Origin: Streptomyces sp. A1277
GTDB taxonomy: Bacteria; Actinomycetota; Actinomycetes; Streptomycetales; Streptomycetaceae
DNA length: 64,000 nucleotides
Direction: 5' to 3'
Assembly: GCF_004795015.1 (NCBI RefSeq)
Contig: NZ_SSBI01000001.1
Location: forward strand, 124,001 to 188,000
In this document: piece by piece, positions 51,288 through 59,693 of the stretch
How the letters are laid out: each line of letters begins with the position of its first letter
Numbering within the stretch: the first letter of the stretch is position 1
Made by a program: the position numbers and the translations under genes
Notes under the pieces: model-generated
Databases searched by the model: none
What the model saw: the letters and a program-made list of their open reading frames with translations, nothing else
Told to the model about the DNA's origin: nothing

Positions 51288-54200
51288 TCAGGTGCCGATG
51301 TGTGCCAGCTCGGCCGGATGGGCGGGCGCGATCAGGTCGAAGACCTCATCCGGCCCGTTTCCGGCGCTCGCGCGGTCAGTCAGCAGATACGACTGTGCCT
51401 CGGCGACATGGAAGTACATGCCGTGGAGCTGAAGAGTGCCGTCGGCGATGCGGCGCGCCACCGATGGATGGGCCCGCAGATGATCGAGCTGCTGGACCAC
51501 GTTGGTCAGACAGAGTTGCTCCACCGCGTCGGCGGGCAGTCGGCCGGAGAGCCTGGCGGGGGCGTGATTGCCCGAGGCCACCCGCTCCAGGCTGGAAAGC
51601 CCGTGCCGTAGCCAGCGCCACAGCGACGTTTCCCGGGTGTCCGGCTCGGCCCCGAGGAGCGCGTTCATCGCGCCGCAGCCGGAGTGCCCGCACACGGTGA
51701 TGGACTGGACGCCGAGCATGTCCACCGCGTACTCGATAGCGGCCCCCACTGAATGGTCGCCGTCCTCGGCGTCCGGCGGTGGTACCAGGTTGCCGATGTT
51801 GCGCACGGTGAACAGGTCGCCCGGCCCACTGGCCGTGATCATGCTGGTCACCAGACGGGAGTCCGCGCAGGTGATGAAGAGCTGTGAGGGACGCTGACCT
51901 TCCTCGGCGAGCCGTGCCAGCTCCCCACGGACCAGGGGCGCCGTATCGCGCTGGAACGATCTGAGACCTCTGACCAGCCGGTGAGCGGCCATCGCGAGCG
52001 CGGGCCGGGTGGTGGGTGCGGGCTGCACAGGGCGTGGAGCCGGTGCGGGGCGCGGAGACGAGGCGGGGTGCGGAGACGAGGCTGGGTGCGCAGACGAGGC
52101 TGGGTGCGCAGACGAGGCGAGGTACGGAGCCGACGCGGGGTGCGCAGACGAGGCGAGGTACGGAGCCGACGCGGGGTGCGCAGACGAGGCGAGGTACGGA
52201 GCCGACGCGGGGTGCGCAGACGGGGCGAGGTACGGAGCCGACGCGGGGTGCGTGGGCTGCTGGGCTGGTTGGGTCGGGCCGGGGGCCCCGTCCGATTCGG
52301 TGCGGGGCATGGCCGGGGATGTGGTGTGGCTGGGGGTGGGGCCGGGGATGTGCTGGGCGGCGGCGGGGGGAGCGTTGTTGGTGGCGGGGCCGGTGGGGGC
52401 GGATGTGGCCTCGGGGGGCTCGGTGGGCGTGGCCGCGTGAGTGGAGGCGGCGGTGCCAGTGGCCGAGATTGGGGCAGGGGCAGGGGCAGGGGCAGGGGCA
52501 GGGGCAGGGGCAGGGGCAGGGGCAGAGCCGGTGGTGGGCTGGTGGTCGGGTCGGTCGGCGGTCGATCCTGTGGGCGGCGGCGCGTGTTCGGGCTGGTCGT
52601 GGCAGTGGTGGTTGCGCCACGGGGTCCACGGGCGGCAGCAGGAATGAGCCGCGGAGGCGGGCTCGGCGATTCTGTCGCCCGGTCTGCCGGCGAAGGCCAC
52701 TCGGCCGCCGTGCGCGGTATGGGCGTTGCTCCAGTCCTGGATTGCCTCGTATGCCGCGTGATCCATGAAGAAACCGTCCAGCTCGAGGAGTACGTCGGCG
52801 TCCTGGGGCAGCCGACCAAATGTTCGGCTGAGCCGTGGCACGGCCAGGAAGGTCAACTGCCCGCGTACGACGACGAGGTGCCGGCCGTGCTGTTCGTCGA
52901 CCGAAATGCGGGTGCGGGCCAGCCGATGCAGGGCGACCGCCACCGCCGCCGCGATCCCGATCGCCACGCCATTGAGAACGCCGACGAGCAGCACCCCGGC
53001 GATCGTCGCGCCGTACACAAGGAACTCGCGGTGCCTGTGGACGTTGCGGATGTGCGCCAAGCTCACCATCTTGAGGCCGACCATCATCACCAGCGCACCG
53101 AGAGCGGCCAGTGGGATGCGCTCCAGGGCGGTGACAAGCAGGGCGGAGGCGAGCAGAATCCACACGCCGTGCAACACGGTCGAGGCACGGCCGGTCGCCC
53201 CGGCCCGCACATTCGCCGAGCTGCGAACGGCCCCGCCGGAGACCGCCAGCCCACCCAGCAGGCCCGATACCGCATTGGCAACGCCTTGTGCGCGGAGCTC
53301 CCGGTCCAGGTCGGAGCGTCTGAGCGGGGGACCGGGCCGACCGGAGGCGGCTGCCTTCTGCCCGTTTCCTGCCACCGCTGCTCCGGCCGGCTGCTCACGG
53401 TTTCGGTCGGCGGCCAGCTTGTCCACGGCGACGGCGGCGAGCAGCGACTCGAGGCTGGCCACCAGCATCATCGTGAAGACGGCTGTAGCCAGTCCGAGCA
53501 CGGGGCCCTGCGGCATTTCGGGGAAGGCGTGCGAGCGCCAGGACGGCAGATCGACCCGGGCGATCGATGGCGCCGCCCATGCTGCAGCGGCGGTGGCGAG
53601 CCCTACGGAGGCCAGGGCTGCCGGAACGCGGCGCAGGAGCAGACCTGCCCGTCCGGGCATGCGCGGCCACAGCATCAGAATCGCGATGGTGAGCGCGCCG
53701 ATCAAGGGAGCCGCTGGACTGATACGTGCCAACTGCTCGGGTAGATGGAGAGCGTTGGAGACGGCGGAGCTCTGCGGTGAGCCGCCCAGCACGATGTGCA
53801 GTTGAGCGAGGGCGATAGCCACACCGATCCCGGCGAGCGTGCCATGCACGATGGCGGGACTGACGGCGAGTGCGCTGCGCGCTGCGCGCAGCGAACCCAG
53901 TGTGAGCTGAAGCAGTCCTGCTCCGATGGTGATGGCGCAGGTAGTGCGCCAGCCGTAGATCTGGATCACCTCGGCCGTCACCACGGTCAGTCCGGCGGAC
54001 GGGCCGGAGACCTGGAGGGGAGTCCCGCCGAGCAGTCCGGCGACGATGCCGCCGACCGCGGCGGAGATGAGGCCCGCTTCAAGCGGGGCGTTCATGGCGA
54101 CGGCCAGGCCCAGCGACATGGGGATGGCGAGCAGGAAGACGGTGATGGACGCGGACACGTCGGCGCCCGCGATCGGGAATCGGCCACCGCGCTGCGGTGG

Positions 54201-54290
54201 CGGGCTGTGTGGTCGCTTGACTCCCGAGGACCGGGGAGGGCGCGAGCTGCGGGACGAGCGGTCGTGACGAGTGGGTACGCAGGCAGACAT
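51288..54290 (-). CDS. SulP transporter-STAS-beta-carbonic anhydrase fusion
   Basis: A single 1000-residue frame: about 10-12 transmembrane helices of a SulP anion permease (40-470, e.g. SITVFLLAIPMSLGLAVAMNAPLEAGL), a STAS domain (about 480-560), a 200-residue Pro/Ala/Ser linker with tandem repeats, and a C-terminal beta-carbonic anhydrase (780-1000) with zinc ligands C808-D810 in CADSR and H869, C872 in CGHSGCG. Start ATG at 54290 behind AGGAGGAGA. SulP plus carbonic anhydrase suggests bicarbonate uptake coupled to hydration. The fusion is known in other bacteria, but the linker is unusual. Confidence 0.9.
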   Translation of the reverse strand: MSACVPTRHDRSSRSSRPPRSSGVKRPHSPPPQRGGRFPIAGADVSASITVFLLAIPMSLGLAVAMNAPLEAGLISAAVGGIVAGLLGGTPLQVSGPSAGLTVVTAEVIQIYGWRTTCAITIGAGLLQLTLGSLRAARSALAVSPAIVHGTLAGIGVAIALAQLHIVLGGSPQSSAVSNALHLPEQLARISPAAPLIGALTIAILMLWPRMPGRAGLLLRRVPAALASVGLATAAAAWAAPSIARVDLPSWRSHAFPEMPQGPVLGLATAVFTMMLVASLESLLAAVAVDKLAADRNREQPAGAAVAGNGQKAAASGRPGPPLRRSDLDRELRAQGVANAVSGLLGGLAVSGGAVRSSANVRAGATGRASTVLHGVWILLASALLVTALERIPLAALGALVMMVGLKMVSLAHIRNVHRHREFLVYGATIAGVLLVGVLNGVAIGIAAAVAVALHRLARTRISVDEQHGRHLVVVRGQLTFLAVPRLSRTFGRLPQDADVLLELDGFFMDHAAYEAIQDWSNAHTAHGGRVAFAGRPGDRIAEPASAAHSCCRPWTPWRNHHCHDQPEHAPPPTGSTADRPDHQPTTGSAPAPAPAPAPAPAPAPAPISATGTAASTHAATPTEPPEATSAPTGPATNNAPPAAAQHIPGPTPSHTTSPAMPRTESDGAPGPTQPAQQPTHPASAPYLAPSAHPASAPYLASSAHPASAPYLASSAHPASAPYLASSAHPASSAHPASSPHPASSPRPAPAPRPVQPAPTTRPALAMAAHRLVRGLRSFQRDTAPLVRGELARLAEEGQRPSQLFITCADSRLVTSMITASGPGDLFTVRNIGNLVPPPDAEDGDHSVGAAIEYAVDMLGVQSITVCGHSGCGAMNALLGAEPDTRETSLWRWLRHGLSSLERVASGNHAPARLSGRLPADAVEQLCLTNVVQQLDHLRAHPSVARRIADGTLQLHGMYFHVAEAQSYLLTDRASAGNGPDEVFDLIAPAHPAELAHIGT
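52105..52248 (-). repeat. Four 36-bp tandem repeats in the SulP-carbonic anhydrase linker
   Basis: Units at 52105, 52141, 52177 and 52213 are identical except for one substitution in the fourth. Each codes for the dodecapeptide HPASAPYLASSA, with shorter degenerate copies on both sides. Being a multiple of three, copy number can change without loss of the carbonic anhydrase domain. Confidence 0.95.
52471..52524 (-). repeat. Nine-copy GGGGCA hexanucleotide repeat in the fusion linker
   Basis: An uninterrupted 54-base run of GGGGCA units coding for alternating Pro-Ala on the minus strand. It is typical slipped-strand sequence. Confidence 0.95.
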
Positions 54291-54574
54291 GTTTCCCGTC
54301 TCCTCCTGAGTGGCGCGGTCGCGAAATGCGGTGACGCGGGCCGTGGATCACGGCGTGCAGCAGCGGGATATCTCAACTCTTGGTAAATAGATCGTAATGG
54401 AGAGTAAAGAACCGTGTCCAGGGTTAGTGGCAAATGGGCCATCTGACCACCCATTCCGGTGAATAGGCAGCTTTTCATTCGGCCTGTCGTGCTGATCGCC
54501 GTGTCATGCGTGCGACCTTGGCCGCGCCGTGTCGGCACTCGGCGCAAGCTACCTGCGAGAAAGAGGGTGGGCGG

Positions 54575-55888
54575 ATGATGGCCGCCACGAAGAAGATCGC
54601 CTTGGGCGTCATGGCCGTCGCGCTGGCCGTGGGGGCGGCCGGATGCGCGGCCTCGGGTCCGGAGTCACAGGCTTCGGGGCTCGGAGCCGTGAACGGCGCC
54701 GCCGGGGAGAAGAAGAAGGCTGCGGAAGCGGCACCCAAGAGTGTGTTCCGGGCCATCGGTGACGGATCCACCGCGTTCACGGGCCTTCAGCCCAAGCAGC
54801 CGGCGGTGCAGCGCCTGACGGCCGGCCAGAAGCCGCCGCAGTTCGTGGTGTTCTCATGGGACGGGGCGGGTGAGGACAGCCAAAAACTCTTCTCGCACTT
54901 TCGCGCGGTCGGCAAGAAGTACCACGCCAACATGACGTACTTCCTGAGCGGCGTCTATCTGCTGCCCGAAGCGAAGCGGACGCAGTACGACCCGCCCAAG
55001 CACAACGCCGGAAGCTCCGACATCGGCTTCAACGACACCAAGGGCATCCGGAACACCCTCACCGAGCTGCGCGGCGCCTGGCAGGACGGGAATGAGATCG
55101 GCACCCACTTCAACGGGCACTTCTGCGGCAAGGACGGCGGCGTCGGCACCTGGTCCGTCGACGAGTGGAAGAGCGAGATCAACCAGGCCAAGTCCTTCGT
55201 GAAGAGCTGGAAGACCAACGATCCGGACCTGAAGAGCGAGAAGGCACTCCCCTTCGACTACGACAAGGAACTCGTCGGCGGACGCACCCCCTGCCTGGAG
55301 GGCCAGAAGAACATGGTGGCGGCGGCACGCTCCATGGGATTCCGCTATGACTCCAGCGGCGTCAACAACCAGGTCTGGCCGAAGAAGAAGGACGGGATCT
55401 GGGACCTCTCCATGCAGCTCGTCCCGGTGCCGGGACGCGGCTTCGAGACGCTGTCGATGGACTACAACTTCATGTTCAACCAGTCCGGTACGACGCAGGG
55501 GGACCCGGACCAGCGTGAGTACTGGGGCAACCAGATGCGGGACGGCCTTCTCCAGGCATTCGACCGCGCGTATGACGGCAACCGCGCGCCGCTGATCATC
55601 GGGAACCACTTCGAGTCCTGGAACGGTGGCACGTACATGCGTGCCATCGAGGAGACGATCGCGACGGTCTGCACCAAGAAGGACGTGCGTTGCGTTTCGT
55701 TCAGACAGCTGGCGGACTGGCTCGACGCGCAGGATCCGGCGACGCTGGTGAAGCTCGAAACGTTGAAGGTCGGCCAGGCGCCGAAGGCCGGGTGGCCCGC
55801 CTTCCTCGAAGCAGGCACTGCCTCCGGCCGGGACCAGACGGCTTCGAAGGCACCCGCGGCGGCCGCGGGCAATCCCGCCGGCCGATAG
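54575..55888 (+). CDS. Polysaccharide-deacetylase-like lipoprotein
   Basis: 437 residues with a lipoprotein signal (MMAATKKIALGVMAVALAVGAAGCAAS, lipobox Cys). The mature part looks like a NodB-type deacetylase: FVVFSWDGAGED in place of the catalytic DD motif and EIGTHFNGHFCG with a HxxxH metal pair, plus CLEGQKNMVAAARSMGFRYD and LIIGNHFESW. The first Asp of the TFDD pair is replaced by Trp (FSWDG), so the metal site may be unusual. The C-terminal 60 residues are low complexity. ATG at 54575 follows GAGGGTGGG. Confidence 0.75.
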   Translation: MMAATKKIALGVMAVALAVGAAGCAASGPESQASGLGAVNGAAGEKKKAAEAAPKSVFRAIGDGSTAFTGLQPKQPAVQRLTAGQKPPQFVVFSWDGAGEDSQKLFSHFRAVGKKYHANMTYFLSGVYLLPEAKRTQYDPPKHNAGSSDIGFNDTKGIRNTLTELRGAWQDGNEIGTHFNGHFCGKDGGVGTWSVDEWKSEINQAKSFVKSWKTNDPDLKSEKALPFDYDKELVGGRTPCLEGQKNMVAAARSMGFRYDSSGVNNQVWPKKKDGIWDLSMQLVPVPGRGFETLSMDYNFMFNQSGTTQGDPDQREYWGNQMRDGLLQAFDRAYDGNRAPLIIGNHFESWNGGTYMRAIEETIATVCTKKDVRCVSFRQLADWLDAQDPATLVKLETLKVGQAPKAGWPAFLEAGTASGRDQTASKAPAAAAGNPAGR

Positions 55889-56018
55889 GAGCTGAGGCGC
55901 CCTCCTCGCCGGGCGCCGGGCAAATGGCATGCCCGGCGCCGTCCGGCCGCATCGGGGCGAATGGCCCGGCTGCGCCCCAGCCGGGCCGGGCTCGGCCCGG
56001 TCCCCTGGCGCCGCCCGC

Positions 56019-57014
56019 TCAGACAGGCTGCACGGCTTCGGCCCCAATGCGGCGCTCGTCGAGCACGAAGGCCGGATCGACCTGGGCAGCGAGATCGGCA
56101 CCGGTCTTCTCGTTGCCCCAGCTCTCCGCGTTCCGCAGGTGGAAGTGGACCATCTGCCGTGTGTAACGGCCCCAGTCCCGCCGCTCGTACGAGTCCTCCG
56201 CGGCATTCTGCAAGGCTTGCAGGGCCATCCTGTTGTCCGCCTCCAGCAACTCGAAGCGTGCGGGACGGCCCTTCTCCATGGCCCGCACCCAGTCGGAGTG
56301 GCCGACGGTGACCAACAGGTCATCGCCCGCCTCGTCGCGCAGGAACTCCAGGTCGTCCTCGCCCTGCACCTTGTTGCCGACGACCTTCAGGTCAACGCCG
56401 AAGTCCCGTGCGTACTCCTTGTACTGGCGGTAGACGGAGACGCCCTTCCGGGTCGGCTCGGCGATGAGGAACGTCATGTCGAAGCGGGTGAACATCCCCG
56501 AGGCGAACGAATCCGAGCCGGCGGTCATGTCGACCACCACGTATTCGTCGGGTCCGTCAACGAGGTGGTTGAGACAGAGCTCAACCGCGCCGACCTTGGA
56601 GTGGTAGCAGGCCACACCGAGATCCGACTCGGTGAACGGCCCGGTCGCCATCAAGCGGACGTCTCCGTCGTCGAGCCGCACCGTGCGGGCGCAGGCGTCG
56701 TAGATCGGGTTGTCCTCGCGCACGCGCAGCAGGCGTGAGCCCTCGCCCGGCGGGGTCGTCTTGATCATCGTCTCGGCCGAGGCGATGCGCGGATTGCTGC
56801 CGCGCAGATACTCCTTGATCAGAGGCAGTTGCGCTCCCATGGCGGGCAGCGCTGCGGATTCCTCCTCGTCGAGGCCGAGAGCGGCCCCGAGGTGCTGATT
56901 GATGTCGGCGTCCACCGCGACGACGTGGGCTTCATTGGCGGCGAGGTGGCGGATGAAGAGCGAGGACAGCGTGGTCTTGCCGCTGCCGCCCTTCCCTACG
57001 AAAGCGATCTTCAT
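56019..57014 (-). CDS. MinD/CooC-like P-loop ATPase
   Basis: 331 residues from ATG 57014. Deviant Walker A FVGKGGSGKTTLSSLF, VVAVDADINQHLGAALG and VVVDMTAGSD are typical of the CooC/MinD group, and the N-terminus is unadorned. No arsenic- or nickel-binding Cys is evident. The C-terminal part (NRMALQALQNAAEDSYERR onward) is helical. Divergent from a protein with a degenerate Fic motif, 102 bases away, so a shared regulatory region is likely. Function unknown. Confidence 0.85.
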   Translation of the reverse strand: MKIAFVGKGGSGKTTLSSLFIRHLAANEAHVVAVDADINQHLGAALGLDEEESAALPAMGAQLPLIKEYLRGSNPRIASAETMIKTTPPGEGSRLLRVREDNPIYDACARTVRLDDGDVRLMATGPFTESDLGVACYHSKVGAVELCLNHLVDGPDEYVVVDMTAGSDSFASGMFTRFDMTFLIAEPTRKGVSVYRQYKEYARDFGVDLKVVGNKVQGEDDLEFLRDEAGDDLLVTVGHSDWVRAMEKGRPARFELLEADNRMALQALQNAAEDSYERRDWGRYTRQMVHFHLRNAESWGNEKTGADLAAQVDPAFVLDERRIGAEAVQPV

Positions 57015-57116
57015 GTTCACCTAAGGTAGTCGATCGATTGCTTTGTGTTGCAGGGTTTCGTGAAGAAGGCCACTCCCGGCCGGTGGTCGTGTCTGAGGCG
57101 CGTAGCCTCGCTACTT

Positions 57117-57941
57117 ATGAGTACGACTTCCTCGGACCCGCTTGTCGCTCTGGGTGCTCTGCCGGGCGTCACCGACGCGGTGGACTCGGTACGCAAGGCC
57201 GTCGACCGCGTCTACGGCCACCGCGTGATGCGGCGTCGCAGCAACGAGGTCACCGCGGAGGCCGCACTGCGGGGGGCCCGCGGGTCGGCCGCGCTGTCCG
57301 GCGCCGACTGGAACCTTGAGGAGGTGCGGCGGCGCACCGACTTCAGTGGTGACGGCGAGGCAGGTGTGATCGGGGCCGCTCTTCGCCTGACGGCGGAAGC
57401 GGGGCAGCTTCTGTCCATCTGGCGGCAGTCTCCGCTGCGCGTCCTGGCCCGGCTTCACCTGGTGGCTGCGGGCAGTGCCGCACCCGAGGATGCGGTGGGT
57501 CGACCCCGGCTCGCTGGTGAGCCGGTGGACGAGCCGCTGATCGAAGCGCCGTTGCCGAGCGCGGACGAAGTCGCGGGCCGACTGGACGGGCTGAGCCGGC
57601 TCATCCTCGCGGGAAGCGAGGCGCCCGCCCTGGTGACGGCCGCCGTCGTCCACGGAGAGTTGCTGGCCCTGCGTCCCTTCGGCTCCTGCAACGGCCTGGT
57701 GGCACGGACCGCGGAACGGATTGTGCTGATCGGAAGCGGGCTCGACCCGAAGTCGATCTGCCCGGCCGAAGTCGGTCACGCCGAACAGGGGCGGGCCGCA
57801 TATGTGGCGGCCTTCGACGGTTATCTGTCGGGATCGCCGGAAGGTATGGCGGCCTGGATCAAGCACTGCGGCCGCTCGGCGGAACTGGGTGTCCGCGAGT
57901 CGACGGCCGTGTGTGAGGCGCTTCAGCGGGGCGCCGCGTAG
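57117..57941 (+). CDS. Protein with degenerate Fic-domain motif
   Basis: 274 residues. At 186-197 the sequence RPFGSCNGLVAR aligns position by position with the Fic motif HPFxxGNGRxxR, but the catalytic His is Arg, Gly is Cys and the first Arg is Leu. Earlier, EAALRGARGSAALSGADWNLEEV (about 44-65) resembles the Fic inhibitory/substrate region. The rest is helical. With the His lost, AMP transfer is unlikely; it may be a binding or regulatory protein. ATG at 57117. Divergent from the MinD/CooC-like ATPase. Confidence 0.75.
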   Translation: MSTTSSDPLVALGALPGVTDAVDSVRKAVDRVYGHRVMRRRSNEVTAEAALRGARGSAALSGADWNLEEVRRRTDFSGDGEAGVIGAALRLTAEAGQLLSIWRQSPLRVLARLHLVAAGSAAPEDAVGRPRLAGEPVDEPLIEAPLPSADEVAGRLDGLSRLILAGSEAPALVTAAVVHGELLALRPFGSCNGLVARTAERIVLIGSGLDPKSICPAEVGHAEQGRAAYVAAFDGYLSGSPEGMAAWIKHCGRSAELGVRESTAVCEALQRGAA

Positions 57942-58003
57942 CGCGCTCCCCGCAGCCGGTGCCGGGGCACGTGTGGGTGGTGCGGGAACGGCGGGAAAGA
58001 ATT

Positions 58004-58030
58004 GCGGCGGTACCGGTCCGGTACCGCCGC
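58004..58030. terminator. Hairpin after the Fic-like gene
   Basis: A perfect 11-bp stem GCGGCGGTACC / GGTACCGCCGC with a 5-base loop, 63 bases after the stop codon. Confidence 0.65.
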
Positions 58031-58039
58031 CGGCACGTC

Positions 58040-58350
58040 CGCCCAGTTACCAAGCGTCCTCGATATGTGCCCATCAGGTCGGGTTCTTTGCCCGTTCCTG
58101 GTGCGGCTGGCCCGTAATCGACGGGTCGACGTCGCGTGGGTGCTGGGTCTCCGTGCGCGGTCCGTGGGGCCTTTACTGCGTCATCAGGTCATCCTCTCGG
58201 ATGTCCTTGGTCTCGCGGGCCGTTGAATCCTTTGTACTCCAGGTGCCGGGTGAGCGGTAGTGCTGGCTGCTCTTCTTTACTTTTAGGTTCAATTACGGAC
58301 GAGTTGGTCCAACGCGCCGTGCCAGTCGCCCCAGGTCGCGGCACTCGGAT
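58040..58350. ncRNA. Candidate 6S-like RNA region
   Basis: The 413-base gap between the two convergent genes lacks coding sequence and includes a less GC-rich stretch (58250-58300) and two copies of CATCAGGTC. From memory, in S. coelicolor the intergenic region between these two orthologues (SCO3558 and SCO3559) encodes a 6S-like RNA, scr3559. Strand and ends cannot be fixed from sequence alone, so this rests on synteny. Confidence 0.45.
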
Positions 58351-58354
58351 CGTC

Positions 58355-59194
58355 CTACGCGGAGGCCGTTGCTGAGCGCCGGCGGGCGGCGTACCAGACG
58401 ATGCCCGCGGTGAGGGCGGCCGCGCTCACCGCTGCCGCAGCCATGAGCGCCGGACGCGGCGGCAGGGAGAACGTAGGCACTCGTTGCTTGAGTCGGACGG
58501 GTCGGTCGAAGACGAGAATCGGCCACTCCCTCAGGGTCGCCTCCCGGCGCAGCGCGCGGTCCGGGTTGACCGCGTGCGGGTGGCCGACGGATTCCAGCAT
58601 CGGGACATCGGTCGCGGAGTCGCTGTACGCGTAGCAGCGGGCCAGGTCGTAGCCCTCGGACACCGCGAGCGCCTTGATGGCCTCGGCCTTCGTGGGGCCG
58701 TAGGCGTAGTACTCCACCTCACCGGTGAAGCAGCCGTCGTCGCCGACGACCATGCGGGTGGCGACGACGCGGTCGGCGCCGAGCAGCTCGCCGATCGGCT
58801 CGACCACCTCGGCGCCCGACGTGGAGACGATCACCACATCGCGTCCGGCGGTGTGATGCTCCTCGATGAGCGTCGCCGCTTCGTCGTAGATGATCGGGTC
58901 GATCAAGTCGTGCAGGGTCTCGGCCACGAGTTCCTTGACCTGCTGCACGTTCCAGCCCTTGCAGAGCGCCGAGAGGTATTCGCGCATCCGCTCCATCTGG
59001 TCGTGATCCGCACCCCCGGCAAGGAACACGAACTGTACGTACGCGGTGCGCAGCACGGCGCGGCGGTTGATCAGCCCGCCATGGTAGAAGGACTTGCTGA
59101 AGGTCAGTGTCGAAGACTTCGCAATGACCGTCTTGTCCAGGTCGAAGAAGGCGGCTGTGCGCGGCAAGAAGCGGTTTTCCACAAGGCAGAGCAT
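58355..59194 (-). CDS. HAD-superfamily IB phosphatase with C-terminal membrane helix
   Basis: 279 residues. Motif I FFDLDKT (D-x-D), motif II in VVIVSTSGAEV, motif III/IV YAYSDSATDVPMLE and the cap region fit the SerB-like subfamily IB. A C-terminal transmembrane helix (LMAAAAVSAAALTAGIVWYAA) anchors it. It resembles the S. coelicolor protein annotated as differentiation-associated (SCO3558 as I remember). ATG or an upstream start at 59194. It is divergent from ssd, with 499 bases between. Confidence 0.88.
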   Translation of the reverse strand: MLCLVENRFLPRTAAFFDLDKTVIAKSSTLTFSKSFYHGGLINRRAVLRTAYVQFVFLAGGADHDQMERMREYLSALCKGWNVQQVKELVAETLHDLIDPIIYDEAATLIEEHHTAGRDVVIVSTSGAEVVEPIGELLGADRVVATRMVVGDDGCFTGEVEYYAYGPTKAEAIKALAVSEGYDLARCYAYSDSATDVPMLESVGHPHAVNPDRALRREATLREWPILVFDRPVRLKQRVPTFSLPPRPALMAAAAVSAAALTAGIVWYAARRRSATASA

Positions 59195-59693
59195 AGGGGC
59201 CCGCCATTCGGCGTAAACCCCAGCGCGTGGGTTTGCCTGAGAAGGCAGTCGGGTACACCATGGAAGTCACGGATCGTTCGCGACCGTGCTAACCCGGTCC
59301 GGCTCCTCCCCCCCCGAGTCGGCCGTGGGGACGACCCCCGCTCTCCCCCCCGGCGGGGGTCGTCGCATGTCCGGACGCGGTTCTCCGGTGCGGAACCAAT
59401 CATTTCTCCTCCTTCTTGCCCATGTCGGGCCATGTCTGTGCACGACTCCCTTCAGAGTGCGCTGTAACGCTGGGTAGCGAAAGAGTTGCAACCCGAAGTC
59501 ACTGGTACGGGCGATGGAGTTATTCACAACCGCTGAGTTGTCCACGGTTTTCGACCAAGATCCACTTGATTTCCCGAAGCGCTGCACCGTGATTCCACCC
59601 GTGAAGTCCACGGGTACCGGAATCACCGTTCTCGGAAGGCTCCGAGATCGTCGTCAACCACGACGAAGGTGAGCGATGTAGGGGGTGGAGAAC
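59195..59693. promoter_or_regulatory. Divergent region with hairpin and DnaA-box-like sites
   Basis: 499 bases between HAD phosphatase and ssd with no gene seen. A perfect 12-bp stem GACGACCCCCGC / GCGGGGGTCGTC lies at 59330-59364. At 59520-59528 TTATTCACA and at 59538-59546 TTGTCCACG are one-mismatch relatives of the Streptomyces DnaA box, 18 bases apart. Promoters for both genes should be here. Confidence 0.5.

Noticed and set aside
52009-52644. CRISPR-like appearance of the 36-bp repeats
   Set aside because: Repeats are directly adjacent without spacers and are coding in the SulP-carbonic anhydrase frame; no cas genes nearby.
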